In this document: piece by piece, positions 1 through 7,984 of the stretch | How the letters are laid out: every line of letters begins with the position of its first letter | How positions within the stretch are numbered: position 1 is the stretch's first letter | Source: VXRN01 sp963664365 | GTDB lineage: Bacteria; Chloroflexota; Dehalococcoidia; Lucifugimonadales; UBA1123 | Assembly (NCBI GenBank): GCA_963664365.1 | Contig: OY761144.1 | Coordinates: forward strand, 620,001-684,000 | Direction of reading: 5' to 3' | Length of the DNA: 64,000 nucleotides | The notes under the pieces: generated by a model | The model's database searches: none | What the model saw: only the letters and a program-made list of their open reading frames with translations | What the model was told of the DNA's origin: nothing | Program-made: the position numbers and the translations under genes

Positions 1-1
1 G

Positions 2-148
2 GCCGAGGCCTATATGAACAGAACGAACAAGACCATCACGCGAGACATCAACTCATTGATGGAGATGGGGCTGATAAGGCAGACGGAAGAGGGCATCGCG
101 ACGAACAAGGAGCGTGTGCTGTCATTCCTGCCAATGACCGGCCCTTAG
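2..148 (+). CDS. C-terminal end of a winged-helix (HTH) protein, 5' truncated
   Basis: The window opens inside a gene read in frame 2, ending at the TAG at 146-148. The 48 visible residues contain NRTNKTITRDINSLMEMGLI followed by a short wing-like stretch. This is the typical helix-turn-helix plus wing pattern in which a recognition helix (KTITRDI) precedes 'L..MGLI' and a small beta hairpin. Such a tail is seen in DeoR-like regulators and at the end of Fic-family proteins; the sequence is too short to choose. It lies 11 bp before the first ABC ATPase and is probably in the same transcript, so it may belong to a regulator or to another component of that system. Confidence 0.5.
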   Translation, partial: AEAYMNRTNKTITRDINSLMEMGLIRQTEEGIATNKERVLSFLPMTGP

Positions 149-159
149 GAGCGATCCGG

Positions 160-1050
160 ATGACATACGCGGACAACGAGCCTTACGTCCTTTGCCAGGA
201 CCTGTTCAAGATATACAAGATCGCCGACCTTGAAGTCGTGGCTCTGCGGGGGCTGGACCTCGCCGTTGACCCAGGTGAGGTCGTCGCCATTGTGGGCGCC
301 AGCGGGAGCGGCAAGAGTACCCTGCTCAACATTCTGGCCGGATACGACGCGCCGTCGGCGGGCGGCGTGCTGGTGGGAGGCAAAGACCTGCTCAGGATGG
401 GAGCGAGCGAGATCGAGGAGTACCGGCGCAGCGAAGTCGGCTTCATTTGGCAGCAGACGAGCCGGAACCTGTTCCCGTACCTGACCACCCTGGAGAACGT
501 CATGCTCCCCATGATGCTGACGAGCGCTCCCAGCGGCGACCGCCGGACGTGGGCGGAGGAGATTCTGGGCTTGGTGGGGCTGAGTCACAGGCTGGAGCAT
601 ACGCCGGAGAAGCTGTCCGGCGGCGAGCAGCAGCGAGTCGCCATCGCCGTCGCGCTCGCCAACAGGCCGCCGCTTCTCCTCGCCGACGAGCCGACCGGAG
701 AGCTCGACGATACGACCGCCGCCGAGATTCTGGACCTCTTCGGGACGGTCAACCGGGAGATGGGGACGACCATCCTGATAGTGACACACGACCCGGACAT
801 AGCCTACAAGGTCGGGCGCGTGGTGATGATACGGGACGGCAAGATGTCCACTGAGATAAGGCGCAAGGTGACGTTCCAGCGCATCAGGGGCGAAGTCGAG
901 ACCGCCCAGCCGCTCGAGGAGTTCGTGCTGGTCGATGGCAACGGCAGAGTCCAGATTCCGAGAGAACTGCTTGAGCAAATGAACATCGGTGAGAAGGCCC
1001 GCGTGCAGATCGAAGACGGCAGGGTTACGATAAGGCCGGGAGGAGACTAG
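160..1050 (+). CDS. MacB/LolD-type ABC transporter ATP-binding protein with C-terminal AbrB-like domain
   Basis: This is an ATPase subunit that would power a MacB/LolCDE/FtsX-type permease at the cytoplasmic face of the membrane. Walker A is GASGSGKST (residues 46-54), the signature is LSGGEQQR (152-159), Walker B is LLLADEP (172-178) and the switch His is H210; LADEPTGELD is diagnostic of the LolD/MacB branch. The nucleotide-binding domain ends near residue 232. Residues 254-293, with NGRVQIPRELLEQMNIGEK, read as a SpoVT/AbrB swapped-hairpin domain, not a usual part of this family (296 aa against the usual 220-240). An AGGAG lies 8 nt before the ATG. The second ATPase starts directly after the stop codon. 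No permease lies downstream, so the partner is probably upstream of the window. Confidence 0.9.
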   Translation: MTYADNEPYVLCQDLFKIYKIADLEVVALRGLDLAVDPGEVVAIVGASGSGKSTLLNILAGYDAPSAGGVLVGGKDLLRMGASEIEEYRRSEVGFIWQQTSRNLFPYLTTLENVMLPMMLTSAPSGDRRTWAEEILGLVGLSHRLEHTPEKLSGGEQQRVAIAVALANRPPLLLADEPTGELDDTTAAEILDLFGTVNREMGTTILIVTHDPDIAYKVGRVVMIRDGKMSTEIRRKVTFQRIRGEVETAQPLEEFVLVDGNGRVQIPRELLEQMNIGEKARVQIEDGRVTIRPGGD

Positions 1051-1764
1051 ATGAGTAGAGTCTTGCCACTAATTACCACCGTGGACCTGTGGAGGACGTA
1101 CCTGCTGGGCTCGGAGGAGATAAACGCGCTCCGAGGCGTCAACTTCAGCGTGATGCCCGGCCAGTTCATAGCGGTCGTCGGGAGGTCGGGGTCCGGAAAG
1201 ACCACGCTCCTGAATATCCTCGCGGGCCTGGACAAGCCGACCTCCGGGAAGGTTCTGTTCCAAAATCGTGACGTCGCGGACATGACCGAGCACGACCTCA
1301 CTGAGCTGCGACGGCATCAGATAGGCTTCGTCTTCCAGTCGTTCGGTCTGCTGCCGCTGCTGTCCGCTTTGGAGAACGTGGAACTGCCTCTGCGGATCGC
1401 GGGCGTCCGTTCACGCGAGCGGGAGGAGCGCACGCGGGACGCGCTGGAGATCGTCGGCCTGTGGAACAGGGCCAATCATCGGCCCTACGAGCTATCCGGC
1501 GGCGAGCAGCAGCGTGTGGCGATAGCGCGGGCCATCGTGAACGAGCCGCCGCTGATCCTTGCGGACGAGCCGACCGGGGAACTGGACTCGAACAACGCGA
1601 GGTCTATATTCGGGCTGTTCAAGGAGATGGTCCAGAACCGCGGAATAAGCGTCGTCTCCGCAACGCACGACTCGACATTGCTCGAAATGGCCGACGAGGT
1701 CAAGGAGATACGCGACGGCCAACTCTCGGACGCGACCGACCTGGGTCAGCGCTACCGCGACTGA
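1051..1764 (+). CDS. MacB/LolD-type ABC transporter ATP-binding protein
   Basis: This is a second ATPase of the same branch, 237 aa, the normal family length. It has Walker A GRSGSGKTT (about 44-52), signature LSGGEQQRVAIARA, Walker B LILADEPTGELD and switch His in SATHD. Its ATG immediately follows the stop of the preceding ATPase gene, with GGAGGAG overlapping the end of that gene, so the two are translationally coupled and could act as a heterodimer on one permease. Unlike its neighbour it has no AbrB-like tail. Substrate cannot be read from the sequence; family members move lipoproteins, macrolides or peptides, or act with FtsX-like permeases in mechanotransmission. Confidence 0.9.
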   Translation: MSRVLPLITTVDLWRTYLLGSEEINALRGVNFSVMPGQFIAVVGRSGSGKTTLLNILAGLDKPTSGKVLFQNRDVADMTEHDLTELRRHQIGFVFQSFGLLPLLSALENVELPLRIAGVRSREREERTRDALEIVGLWNRANHRPYELSGGEQQRVAIARAIVNEPPLILADEPTGELDSNNARSIFGLFKEMVQNRGISVVSATHDSTLLEMADEVKEIRDGQLSDATDLGQRYRD

Positions 1765-2007
1765 GCTTTCTTTTTCGGAGCCTGAGGAATCTCGACCGGC
1801 GCGTAATCTGCGATCTGCTCGGCTTCGACCAAGACTCCTACCGCGCCGTCCGCCGCCTATCCGCCAAATGGTGCGCCGAACCCTCAGTCCACGGCGGCAA
1901 GGCAGGTGTGGGGCTGGTAATGTGAACACGGCGCCGACTCAACGCTCCTCGATGATGACCTCGCCAACGGCGTCCCCTGAACTTGCGACATACTTGCGAC
2001 AGCCTCC

Positions 2008-2038
2008 TTGACAACCCCCGCTACACCTATGCTATCCT
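2008..2038 (+). promoter_or_regulatory. Putative sigma-70 promoter (TTGACA, TATCCT)
   Basis: TTGACA at 2008-2013 and TATCCT at 2033-2038 are 19 bp apart (CTATCC at 18 bp is the alternative). It faces the 171-bp element. The same CCTTGACA with an 18-bp spacer recurs at five other places in the window. Confidence 0.4.
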
Positions 2039-2145
2039 ACCGCTAAGAACTCATGTACACTTCAACCAACCAACCCGCCATATCCCGCTCCACGCTCGCA
2101 GTGCGGAACCCCGGCCCTGTCGAAAGCGGACCGGACTCCCTCCAA

Positions 2146-2316
2146 CGGGTGCAGAAAGTGCAGGTCGGGTGCAGCTTTAAATCCCAAACCTGCACCCCGA
2201 CCTCAAAGCTGGACCGCTCCTCACTTAGCTTTGGCGGGTGCAGATGGTGCAGATGGTGCAGGCATTTCAAAAAACTTTTCCGCCGCATGAGGTATCAGGA
2301 TCAACTAACTTGATAC
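2146..2316 (+). repeat. 171-bp paired GGTGCAG-array element, copy A
   Basis: The left array CGGGTGCAGAAAGTGCAGG (2146-2164) and the right array of three 9-bp units (2236-2262) are 89 bp apart. Between them lies the inverted repeat AAAGCT/AGCTTT. The right array is followed by TTTCAAAAAACTTTTCC, and the element ends with CAACTAACTTGATAC. Copies B (17841-18011) and C (36158-36329) keep the same layout and length. The frame KVQ...PKLDRSSLSF...FKKLF is open through all three, but the most invariant block is conserved at all codon positions, which favours a DNA or RNA function. Confidence 0.75.
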
Positions 2317-2437
2317 ACTCCGACTCAACCCTCGTGAGGCTGTCCCAAGCATGGCCCCGTACCCGGATACGGGGTTGGTAGGCGCTACTCACCCGTCATT
2401 CCTCTGAAAATAGGTCGATGAGCCAAGCAGCCAAAGT

Positions 2438-2480
2438 CCCCTCTCCCAAGTCTGGGAGAGGGCTAGGGTGAGGGTTGAGA
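2438..2480 (+). repeat. CCCTCTCCC...GGGAGAGGG palindromic repeat
   Basis: Member of a dispersed family of the form CCCCTCTCCC-(3-6 nt)-GGGAGAGGG followed by a TAGGGTGAGGGT tail. It can fold as a strong hairpin. Further copies are at 17210-17252, 19632-19670, 20128-20167, 37784-37845, 38524-38563, 50053-50092, 52196-52234, 57891-57956 and 60147-60203, always between or at the ends of genes. Confidence 0.75.
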
Positions 2481-2536
2481 ATCTGGAACTAAGCCATTTT
2501 CATCTTCCATGGTGCCGGTGGCAACCGGCATGGGCA

Positions 2537-2612
2537 ATTACCATGAAAATAGCAGCCACACCAACCAAACCGTCATTACCATGAAAATAGCAGCCACACC
2601 AACCAAACCGTC
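2537..2612 (+). repeat. 38-bp tandem repeat, two units
   Basis: The unit begins ATTACCATGAAAATAGCAGC and ends in AACCAAACCGTC; unit starts are at 2537 and 2575. The array passes directly into the 87-bp array at 2613. The same 38-bp unit flanks the IS110 element at 21978-22031, which makes this locus a candidate uninterrupted version of that site. Confidence 0.8.
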
Positions 2613-2815
2613 ATTCCGGCGAAGGCCGGAATCCAGAGAGGCCCGGGGCTGGGCCACGCCATTTTCATCCCTCTTATGTGGCCTGACAAGGCCATGGTGA
2701 TTCCGGCGAAGGCCGGAATCCAGAGAGGCCCGGGGCTGGGCCACGCCATTTTCATCCTCTTATGTGGCCTGACAAGGCCATGGTGATTCCGGCGAAGGCC
2801 GGAGTCCGGTGGTGG
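2613..2815 (+). repeat. 87-bp tandem repeat with ATTCCGGCGAAGGCCGGAAT palindrome
   Basis: Units start at 2613, 2700 and 2786 (87 and 86 bp apart). Each begins with the palindromic core ATTCCGGCGAAGGCCGGAAT and contains CCATTTTCATCC and TGGCCTGACAAGGCCATGG. Two further units lie at 23468-23590 beside the IS110 element, and a degenerate core lies near 52255-52282. This is a REP-like family. Confidence 0.8.
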
Positions 2816-2912
2816 GGAGCGGATGATGCCTACCAACGCCCCGCCATTGCGCTGACTACTCGGTTTCAATAGAATGAACCCCAGATAGAAATCTATCCCT
2901 AGGAGTAACGGC

Positions 2913-4958
2913 ATGGCCAACGTCCCCACTGAGCGGATCAGAAACATCGTCCTTCTGTCGCATAGTGGAGCGGGCAAGACCATATTGGCAGAGGCAATGC
3001 TCCACACCGCCGGCGTCACGACCCGACTTGGCAGCGTTGAGGACGGCACAACGTCGTCCGACTTCGAGCCTGAGGAGCAGAAGCGAGGCTCCAGCGTCGG
3101 CGCCGCGATTCTGAACACCCCATGGCGCGCGCACAAGATCAACGTCATAGACACGCCCGGATACGCCGACTTTCGAGGAGAGGTCATGTCCGGCATCCGT
3201 GTCGCCGACGCCGCCGTCCTCGTGGTGGCCGGACAGGCCGGCGTCGAGGTCGGAACCGGCCAGATGTGGCGGCTCGCCGAACCCCGCAACATTCCCACTG
3301 TCATCTACGTCTCCAAGCTGGACCGCGAGAACGCCAGCTTCGAGACCACCGTGGCCGCCCTCCAAGAGCGGTTCGGAAGGCATCTGATCCCGGTCCAAGC
3401 GCCGGTCGGAGCCGAGGCCGAGTTCTCGGGCGTGGTGAACCTGCTGAGTCCCAACCCCGACGTCCCCGACTCCGTAGCCGGCGAGGTCGAGGACGCCATG
3501 GAGCGCCTGACCGAAGCCGTCGCCGAGATAGACGACGACCTCGCCGACAAGTACCTCGAAGGCGAGGAGATAACGAACGCAGAAATCGTCGAAGGCGTCA
3601 AACAGGGCCTGCGCGAGCGTACCCTAGTGCCCATTCTCACGGGCGCGCCGCTGAAGGAGTTGGGAGTCTCCGACCTGCTCGACTTCGTGGTGGACTACCT
3701 ACCCTCCCCTGCCGAATCCGACCCGGCGGAAACCGCCGACGATTCGACCCTCCCCTGCGACAGCGGCGGGCCGCTGGCCGCGCTGGTCTTCAAGACCGCG
3801 GCAGACCCGTTCGTCGGCAAGCTGTCCTACTTCAGGGTGTACAGCGGCGCCTTCACGGGCGATACGCAGTTGCTCAACGCGAACCGAGGCGAAGTCGAGC
3901 GTGTCGGCCAAGTCTTCGAGGTGCGCGGAAGGCAGCAGGATGCCGCGCCTGAACTGAGCGCCGGCGACATCGGAGCCGTGACCAAGCTCAACTCCGTAGT
4001 CACCGGAGACACCATCAGCGCGCGGGACAAGCCGCTGTCGCTCCAGGGAGTGGACACGCTGGAGCCCGCGCATCACATGGCGGTCTATCCCAAGACCAAG
4101 GCGGACATAGACAAGATGACGAGCTCCCTTTCGCGCATTGTGGAAGAAGACCCGTCAATCGTGATCTCCAGAGACGCCGACACCAACGAGGTGATCATGA
4201 GCGGCTTGGGCGACACGCATCTCGACGTGACCATAGAGAAGATGCGGCGAAAGTTCGGCGTGGAGATGGTTCTGGACATCCCTCGCGTCCCATACAAAGA
4301 GACGATCTCGCGCCGCGCGCGCGTCGAGTACAGGCACAAGAAGCAGACCGGCGGACACGGGCAGTTCGGCCACGTCTGGATCGAAGTGGAGCCGCTGCCG
4401 CGCGGTTCCGGTTTCGAGTTCGACCAGACCATCGTCGGCGGAGTCGTCCCCAGAGAGTACATCCCGTCCGTCGAAAAGGGAGTGCGCAACGCGCTTCACG
4501 GAGGCGTCGTCGCCGGATACCCGGTCGTGGACATGAAGGCCACCCTAGTCGATGGCAGCTATCACACAGTCGATTCCTCGGGCGTCTCATTCGAGATCGC
4601 GGGCGGACACGCCGCGACGAAGGGCATTCAGCAGGCGAACCCGATCATCCTCGAACCGGTCATGAAGATCGAGATTACCGTCCCGGACAACTTCACCGGA
4701 GACATCATCGGCGACCTCAACTCCCGACGAGGCAGAATCCAGGGAATGGTCCCCAACGGCGACGGAACAACGTCCGTCCAAGTCGAAGCGCCGCAGGCAG
4801 AGATGCTAACCTACGCGATCGACCTCAGAAGCCAGACCCAGGGCCAGGGCAACTTCACCATGGAGTTCGACCACTTCGAGGAGGTCCCCAACCACCTCGT
4901 CAACCGCGTGGTGCAAATCACCCAGGAGCAGAAGGAAAAGGCAGAGGCGCGCGTGTAG
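2913..4958 (+). CDS. Elongation factor G-like translational GTPase (EF-G2 type)
   Basis: This is a cytoplasmic ribosome-associated GTPase of the EF-G2/FusA2 kind, 681 aa against about 690-700 for canonical EF-G. The G1 loop is SHSGAGKT (residues 16-23) instead of AHVDHGKT, G3 is DTPGY (80-84), and G4 is SKLD (134-137) where classical EF-G has NKMD. The later EF-G domains are present, including the domain IV stretch GGHGQFGHVWIEVEP and a C-terminal MVPNGDG region. The departures in G1 and G4 mark it as a paralogue, not the main translocase; family members are thought to act in ribosome recycling or stress. GGAG sits before the ATG. It is monocistronic, with a repeat-filled spacer upstream. Confidence 0.9.
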   Translation: MANVPTERIRNIVLLSHSGAGKTILAEAMLHTAGVTTRLGSVEDGTTSSDFEPEEQKRGSSVGAAILNTPWRAHKINVIDTPGYADFRGEVMSGIRVADAAVLVVAGQAGVEVGTGQMWRLAEPRNIPTVIYVSKLDRENASFETTVAALQERFGRHLIPVQAPVGAEAEFSGVVNLLSPNPDVPDSVAGEVEDAMERLTEAVAEIDDDLADKYLEGEEITNAEIVEGVKQGLRERTLVPILTGAPLKELGVSDLLDFVVDYLPSPAESDPAETADDSTLPCDSGGPLAALVFKTAADPFVGKLSYFRVYSGAFTGDTQLLNANRGEVERVGQVFEVRGRQQDAAPELSAGDIGAVTKLNSVVTGDTISARDKPLSLQGVDTLEPAHHMAVYPKTKADIDKMTSSLSRIVEEDPSIVISRDADTNEVIMSGLGDTHLDVTIEKMRRKFGVEMVLDIPRVPYKETISRRARVEYRHKKQTGGHGQFGHVWIEVEPLPRGSGFEFDQTIVGGVVPREYIPSVEKGVRNALHGGVVAGYPVVDMKATLVDGSYHTVDSSGVSFEIAGGHAATKGIQQANPIILEPVMKIEITVPDNFTGDIIGDLNSRRGRIQGMVPNGDGTTSVQVEAPQAEMLTYAIDLRSQTQGQGNFTMEFDHFEEVPNHLVNRVVQITQEQKEKAEARV

Positions 4959-4982
4959 CCAAAGATTGACCGAAACACTCCT

Positions 4983-5525
4983 ATGACAAGTACTTTCAGT
5001 CTTGTTGTCGCGCGGATTGGGCGTTGCTCAATCGCTTTCACACTATGCGTACTCGCGCACGTCGCGTTGATCTCATGCGCGTCCGCGCCGGACGAGAGCG
5101 GACCCGCGCCGGAGAACTCCGCCGCCGCGACTCCCGACTCCCGAACCGGCCAGCAGATATTCGCCGCCACCTGTGCCGCGTGTCATGGAGCCGACGGACA
5201 GGGACAGCCCAACTGGCACGTCACCAAGCCCGACGGCACACTCCCCGCGCCGCCCCTCAACGGCGACGGACACACATGGCACCATTCGGACGGCTTCTTG
5301 TACAAAGTAGTTAGCCGGGGCGGGAAGTTTCTGGAAAGCCCCAGCATTCCCAGCTTCAAGAGCGGTATGCCCGCGTTCGGAGAGCAGCTAAGCCACGAAG
5401 AGATAATCGAAGTCCTCACATACGTCAAGAGCCTGTGGGGAGACAAGACAGGCCGCGGCATGTCTATCCGCGAATGGCAGGCGGAGATCAGCGCCACCGA
5501 CCCATTCCCAACCAGCCCCAAATAA
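4983..5525 (+). CDS. c-type cytochrome lipoprotein
   Basis: This 180-aa protein has an N-terminal hydrophobic signal ending in a lipobox (ALISC, Cys about 32), a low-complexity Ala/Pro/Ser linker, and one haem c site CAACH (residues about 64-68) preceded by GQQIFAATC. A Met ligand candidate is in SGMPAF, and the domain ends with YVKSLW as in class I cytochromes. It should be exported, lipid-anchored and carry one covalently bound haem, passing electrons outside the membrane. It starts 24 nt after the EF-G gene without an obvious ribosome-binding site; no oxidase genes are adjacent, so its partner is unknown. Confidence 0.88.
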   Translation: MTSTFSLVVARIGRCSIAFTLCVLAHVALISCASAPDESGPAPENSAAATPDSRTGQQIFAATCAACHGADGQGQPNWHVTKPDGTLPAPPLNGDGHTWHHSDGFLYKVVSRGGKFLESPSIPSFKSGMPAFGEQLSHEEIIEVLTYVKSLWGDKTGRGMSIREWQAEISATDPFPTSPK

Positions 5526-5644
5526 CCCGCGGCCACCTTCAAACTTCAGGATTGCGTCTCTCATGTCATTGCGGCAGCCATGATTGACGCGCTATCGGGC
5601 CGTTGATACACTCAAGCCGAATTAAGACCGGAGAGGTGAACGCA

Positions 5645-7267
5645 GTGCCCAACAGCGTCTCTTTTCAGGACCTCACACCCCTTTCGTTCCTAGACCGCAG
5701 CGCGTCGGTGTACCCGAACAAGCCCGCGGTCATCTACAACGAGACGACGTACACCTACTCGCAGTTCGCCGACCGGGTCAACAAGCTCGCGGGCGCGCTC
5801 AGACAGGAAGGCGTCAAGAAGGGCGACAGGGTCGCCTTCATGGCGCCCAACATACCCCCCATGCTGGAAGGACACTTCGGCCCTCTCAAGCTCGGAGCGG
5901 TGCTGGTCGCGATCAACATCAGACTCTCTCCCCGGGAGATCTCCTACATCCTCAACCACTCAGGGGCCAAGATTCTGGTGTTCGACTCCGAGTTCGCCGA
6001 CACCGTCCGCGCCATGATGGACGGGATACCCGGCGTGGAGAAGTTCGTCCAGGTGGTGGACGCCGCGCCGATGTCAGAGGATATCCCGTCAACCGAGTAC
6101 GAGGAGTTTCTCGCCTCCGCGCCGGCCGGAGAGCATCGCGAGGAGCTCGACTCGGAGACATCCCCCATAGCGATCAACTACACCTCCGGCACCACCGGCT
6201 TGCCCAAGGGAGTCCAGTACCACGCCCGCGGCGCGTACCTGAACGCGCTCGGCGAGATACTGGAGTCCGAAGTCACCTGGCGCAGTACCTACCTTTGGAC
6301 GCTGCCCATGTTCCACTGCAACGGCTGGTGCCACACGTGGGGAGTGACCGCCGTCGGCGCGACCCACCTATGCCTGCGCCGCGTGGATGCCGGAGAGATA
6401 TTCCGGCTGTTGAAGAAGCACGACGTCACCAACATGTGCGCCGCTCCGACGGTGCTCACCATGCTCTATTCGTCGTCCGACGCCCAAGGTCAGGACCTAT
6501 CAGGTCTGACCATCATGACCGCCGGCGCTCCGCCCGCTCCGCAGGTAATCAGGACCATCGAGGAAATGGGCGCGTTCATCCACCATACCTACGGCCTGAC
6601 CGAGACCTACGGCCCCACCACCATCTGCGCCATCCAGCCGGAGTGGGCCGACCTTCCCGACGATCAGAGGGCGCGGCTCAAGTCGCGTCAGGGAGTGCCG
6701 TTCGTCGTCTCAGAGCCCGGCCTGCGCGTGGTCGACTCGAATATGGAGGATGTGCCGCGAGACGGCGAGACGATGGGCGAAGTGGTCATGCGCGGGAACA
6801 TCGTCATGTCCGGCTACTTCGACGACCCGGAAGCGACCGCCACCGCGTTCGACGGCGGATGGTTCCACTCCGGAGACCTCGCGGTACGGCACCCGGACGG
6901 CTATATCGAGCTTCAGGACCGCGCCAAGGACGTGATCATCTCAGGCGGCGAGAACATTTCCAGCCAGGAGGTCGAGAAGGTCATCATGGAGCATCCCGGC
7001 GTTCTCGAGGTGTGCGTGGTCGGCGTCCCGGACGACCGTTGGGGCGAAGTGCCGAAGGCGTTCGTCGTTCCGCGCCAAGGGGCCGCCGTCGATACGGAGG
7101 AGGTCATCGAGTTCACCCGCGAGCGCATAGCCCGATTCAAGGCGCCGAAGTACGTGGAGTTCACGGAGTTGCCCAAGACCGCCACCGGCAAAATTCAAAA
7201 ATACGTCCTGAGAGAGAAGGAATGGGAGGGACGCGAAAAGCGCATCCAAGGAACGACGCAGTTCTAG
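5645..7267 (+). CDS. Acyl-CoA synthetase (AMP-binding), DmdB/FadD-like
   Basis: Adenylate-forming ligase that would activate a carboxylic acid to its CoA thioester with ATP. It contains the P-loop YTSGTTGLPKGV, the substrate-region motif LPMFHCNGWCHTWG, GLTETYGP, the hinge GWFHSGDLAVRHPDGY and DRAKDVIISGGENIS, and the C-terminal catalytic lysine motif TATGKIQKY. The FHCNGW motif and overall length resemble medium-chain ligases, including methylmercaptopropionate-CoA ligase DmdB, but the substrate cannot be decided. I choose GTG at 5645 because GGAGAGG lies 8 nt upstream; a TTG at 5603 and a GTG at 5636 are also in frame but less well placed. The gene stands alone. Confidence 0.88.
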   Translation: MPNSVSFQDLTPLSFLDRSASVYPNKPAVIYNETTYTYSQFADRVNKLAGALRQEGVKKGDRVAFMAPNIPPMLEGHFGPLKLGAVLVAINIRLSPREISYILNHSGAKILVFDSEFADTVRAMMDGIPGVEKFVQVVDAAPMSEDIPSTEYEEFLASAPAGEHREELDSETSPIAINYTSGTTGLPKGVQYHARGAYLNALGEILESEVTWRSTYLWTLPMFHCNGWCHTWGVTAVGATHLCLRRVDAGEIFRLLKKHDVTNMCAAPTVLTMLYSSSDAQGQDLSGLTIMTAGAPPAPQVIRTIEEMGAFIHHTYGLTETYGPTTICAIQPEWADLPDDQRARLKSRQGVPFVVSEPGLRVVDSNMEDVPRDGETMGEVVMRGNIVMSGYFDDPEATATAFDGGWFHSGDLAVRHPDGYIELQDRAKDVIISGGENISSQEVEKVIMEHPGVLEVCVVGVPDDRWGEVPKAFVVPRQGAAVDTEEVIEFTRERIARFKAPKYVEFTELPKTATGKIQKYVLREKEWEGREKRIQGTTQF

Positions 7268-7273
7268 TTGAGA

Positions 7274-7531
7274 CTAGGACAACAGGCGGGTTATCACCAC
7301 AGATGCTATCGTGATTATGAAACCTGTCAATATCACGACGTTCTGGCTGTTGAGCCGATCATGAAGGATCTTGACCTGCTCCCTGACCTCCTCCCGCAGC
7401 GTCTGGACGTCATCTTTGACCACAGTCCTCAGGTTCTCAATGTCTTCCGTAGTAGCGAGTGTTTCGACCATCCGGTCAACTCTCAGTTCCAGCCTCTCCA
7501 CCCGCGATTCAAGTACGTTGAGTTGTGTCAT
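7274..7531 (-). CDS. Small coiled-coil protein with C-terminal membrane anchor
   Basis: This 85-aa protein consists of a charged amphipathic region (LESRVERLELRVDRM, then VKDDVQTLREEVREQVK) with heptad spacing, followed by one hydrophobic segment near the C-terminus (VVILTGFIITIASVVI). It is predicted to be tail-anchored with a cytoplasmic coiled coil. GGAG precedes the start. It is convergent with the acyl-CoA synthetase, only 6 bp from its stop. Similar short proteins are common near diverse genes and have no assigned function; I cannot name it. Confidence 0.65.
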   Translation of the reverse strand: MTQLNVLESRVERLELRVDRMVETLATTEDIENLRTVVKDDVQTLREEVREQVKILHDRLNSQNVVILTGFIITIASVVITRLLS

Positions 7532-7642
7532 GTCAACTCCATCTTACAATTCAGTGGCCGGGCAGCCGGCAACGACTAGCCAGCGTCTCAGCGAGAGTTT
7601 ACCACATGCGCGCTAAGTATGCGTGATTCAAGGAGGATGACT

Positions 7643-7849
7643 ATGCCCCAATGCGCCGTATGCGGCAAAGACATATCTGAAGAGATCGACACGCCGGTCC
7701 GCACGACCGTCGTCGGCACGCCTGAGTTGGATCCCAGCCGCGGTACCAAACGCTACTGGGACGGCGTCTGGCGCTACTTCTGCGGCCTTGCGTGCAGAAG
7801 CCGGTTCGACTCGGTCCCGGACGACTACGTTGTGACCGGCCCCGTGTAA
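7643..7849 (+). CDS. Small YHS/treble-clef zinc-binding protein
   Basis: This 68-aa protein has an N-terminal CAVCGKDI pair and a second pair in YFCGLACRSRFD, spaced as in YHS-type or other treble-clef metal-binding domains. It therefore probably binds Zn or another metal. I place the start at 7643, because AGGAGG at 7631-7636 would be too close to the in-frame ATG at 7637. The stop codon overlaps a perfect inverted repeat (7849-7885). The gene sits ahead of amt in the same direction; a role in nitrogen or metal homeostasis is possible but only positional. Confidence 0.65.
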   Translation: MPQCAVCGKDISEEIDTPVRTTVVGTPELDPSRGTKRYWDGVWRYFCGLACRSRFDSVPDDYVVTGPV

Positions 7850-7885
7850 CAAAGTTAACACTTGTAACAATTCTGTTAACTTTGT
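7849..7885 (+). promoter_or_regulatory. Perfect 12-bp inverted repeat between zinc protein gene and amt
   Basis: ACAAAGTTAACA (7849-7860) and TGTTAACTTTGT (7874-7885) are perfect reverse complements with a 13-nt loop. The element is AT-rich in a GC-rich region and contains two GTTAAC half-sites. It could be a terminator for the upstream gene or an operator for the amt-PII unit 100 bp downstream. Confidence 0.6.
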
Positions 7886-7984
7886 CTCCTGAGCGCCTCA
7901 CAAGCGGGTGAACGCCTAGACTCAGACTCGTCACACTGGATACACTCCGCCAAGTGGTTCACAAGCTGACGGAGGTTGCCCCCC

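Larger units (their letters stand above)
1765..2912. other. 1.15-kb repeat-rich spacer without a convincing gene
   Basis: Between the second ABC ATPase and the EF-G gene no open frame has coding character. The spacer holds a TTGACA-type promoter (2008-2038), one copy of the 171-bp paired-array element (2146-2316), a CCCTCTCCC palindrome (2438-2480), a 38-bp tandem repeat (2537-2612) and an 87-bp tandem repeat (2613-2815). On the minus strand, 1760-1880 contains a short open stretch that ends in APKKKAQSR but is interrupted by a stop; it might be a gene remnant, though I cannot identify it. Confidence 0.6.

Noticed and set aside
1492..1929. Open minus-strand frame after the second ABC ATPase and a neighbouring stretch ending in APKKKAQSR
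   Set aside because: The frame is mostly the shadow of the ATPase gene, and the more protein-like neighbouring stretch contains an internal stop; no family could be recognised.
2613..2815. 87-bp array considered as CRISPR
   Set aside because: The sequence between palindromic cores is itself repeated, so there are no variable spacers.
2576..3304. Long minus-strand frame over the 87-bp repeats and the start of the EF-G gene
   Set aside because: It combines repeat text with the antisense of the EF-G gene.
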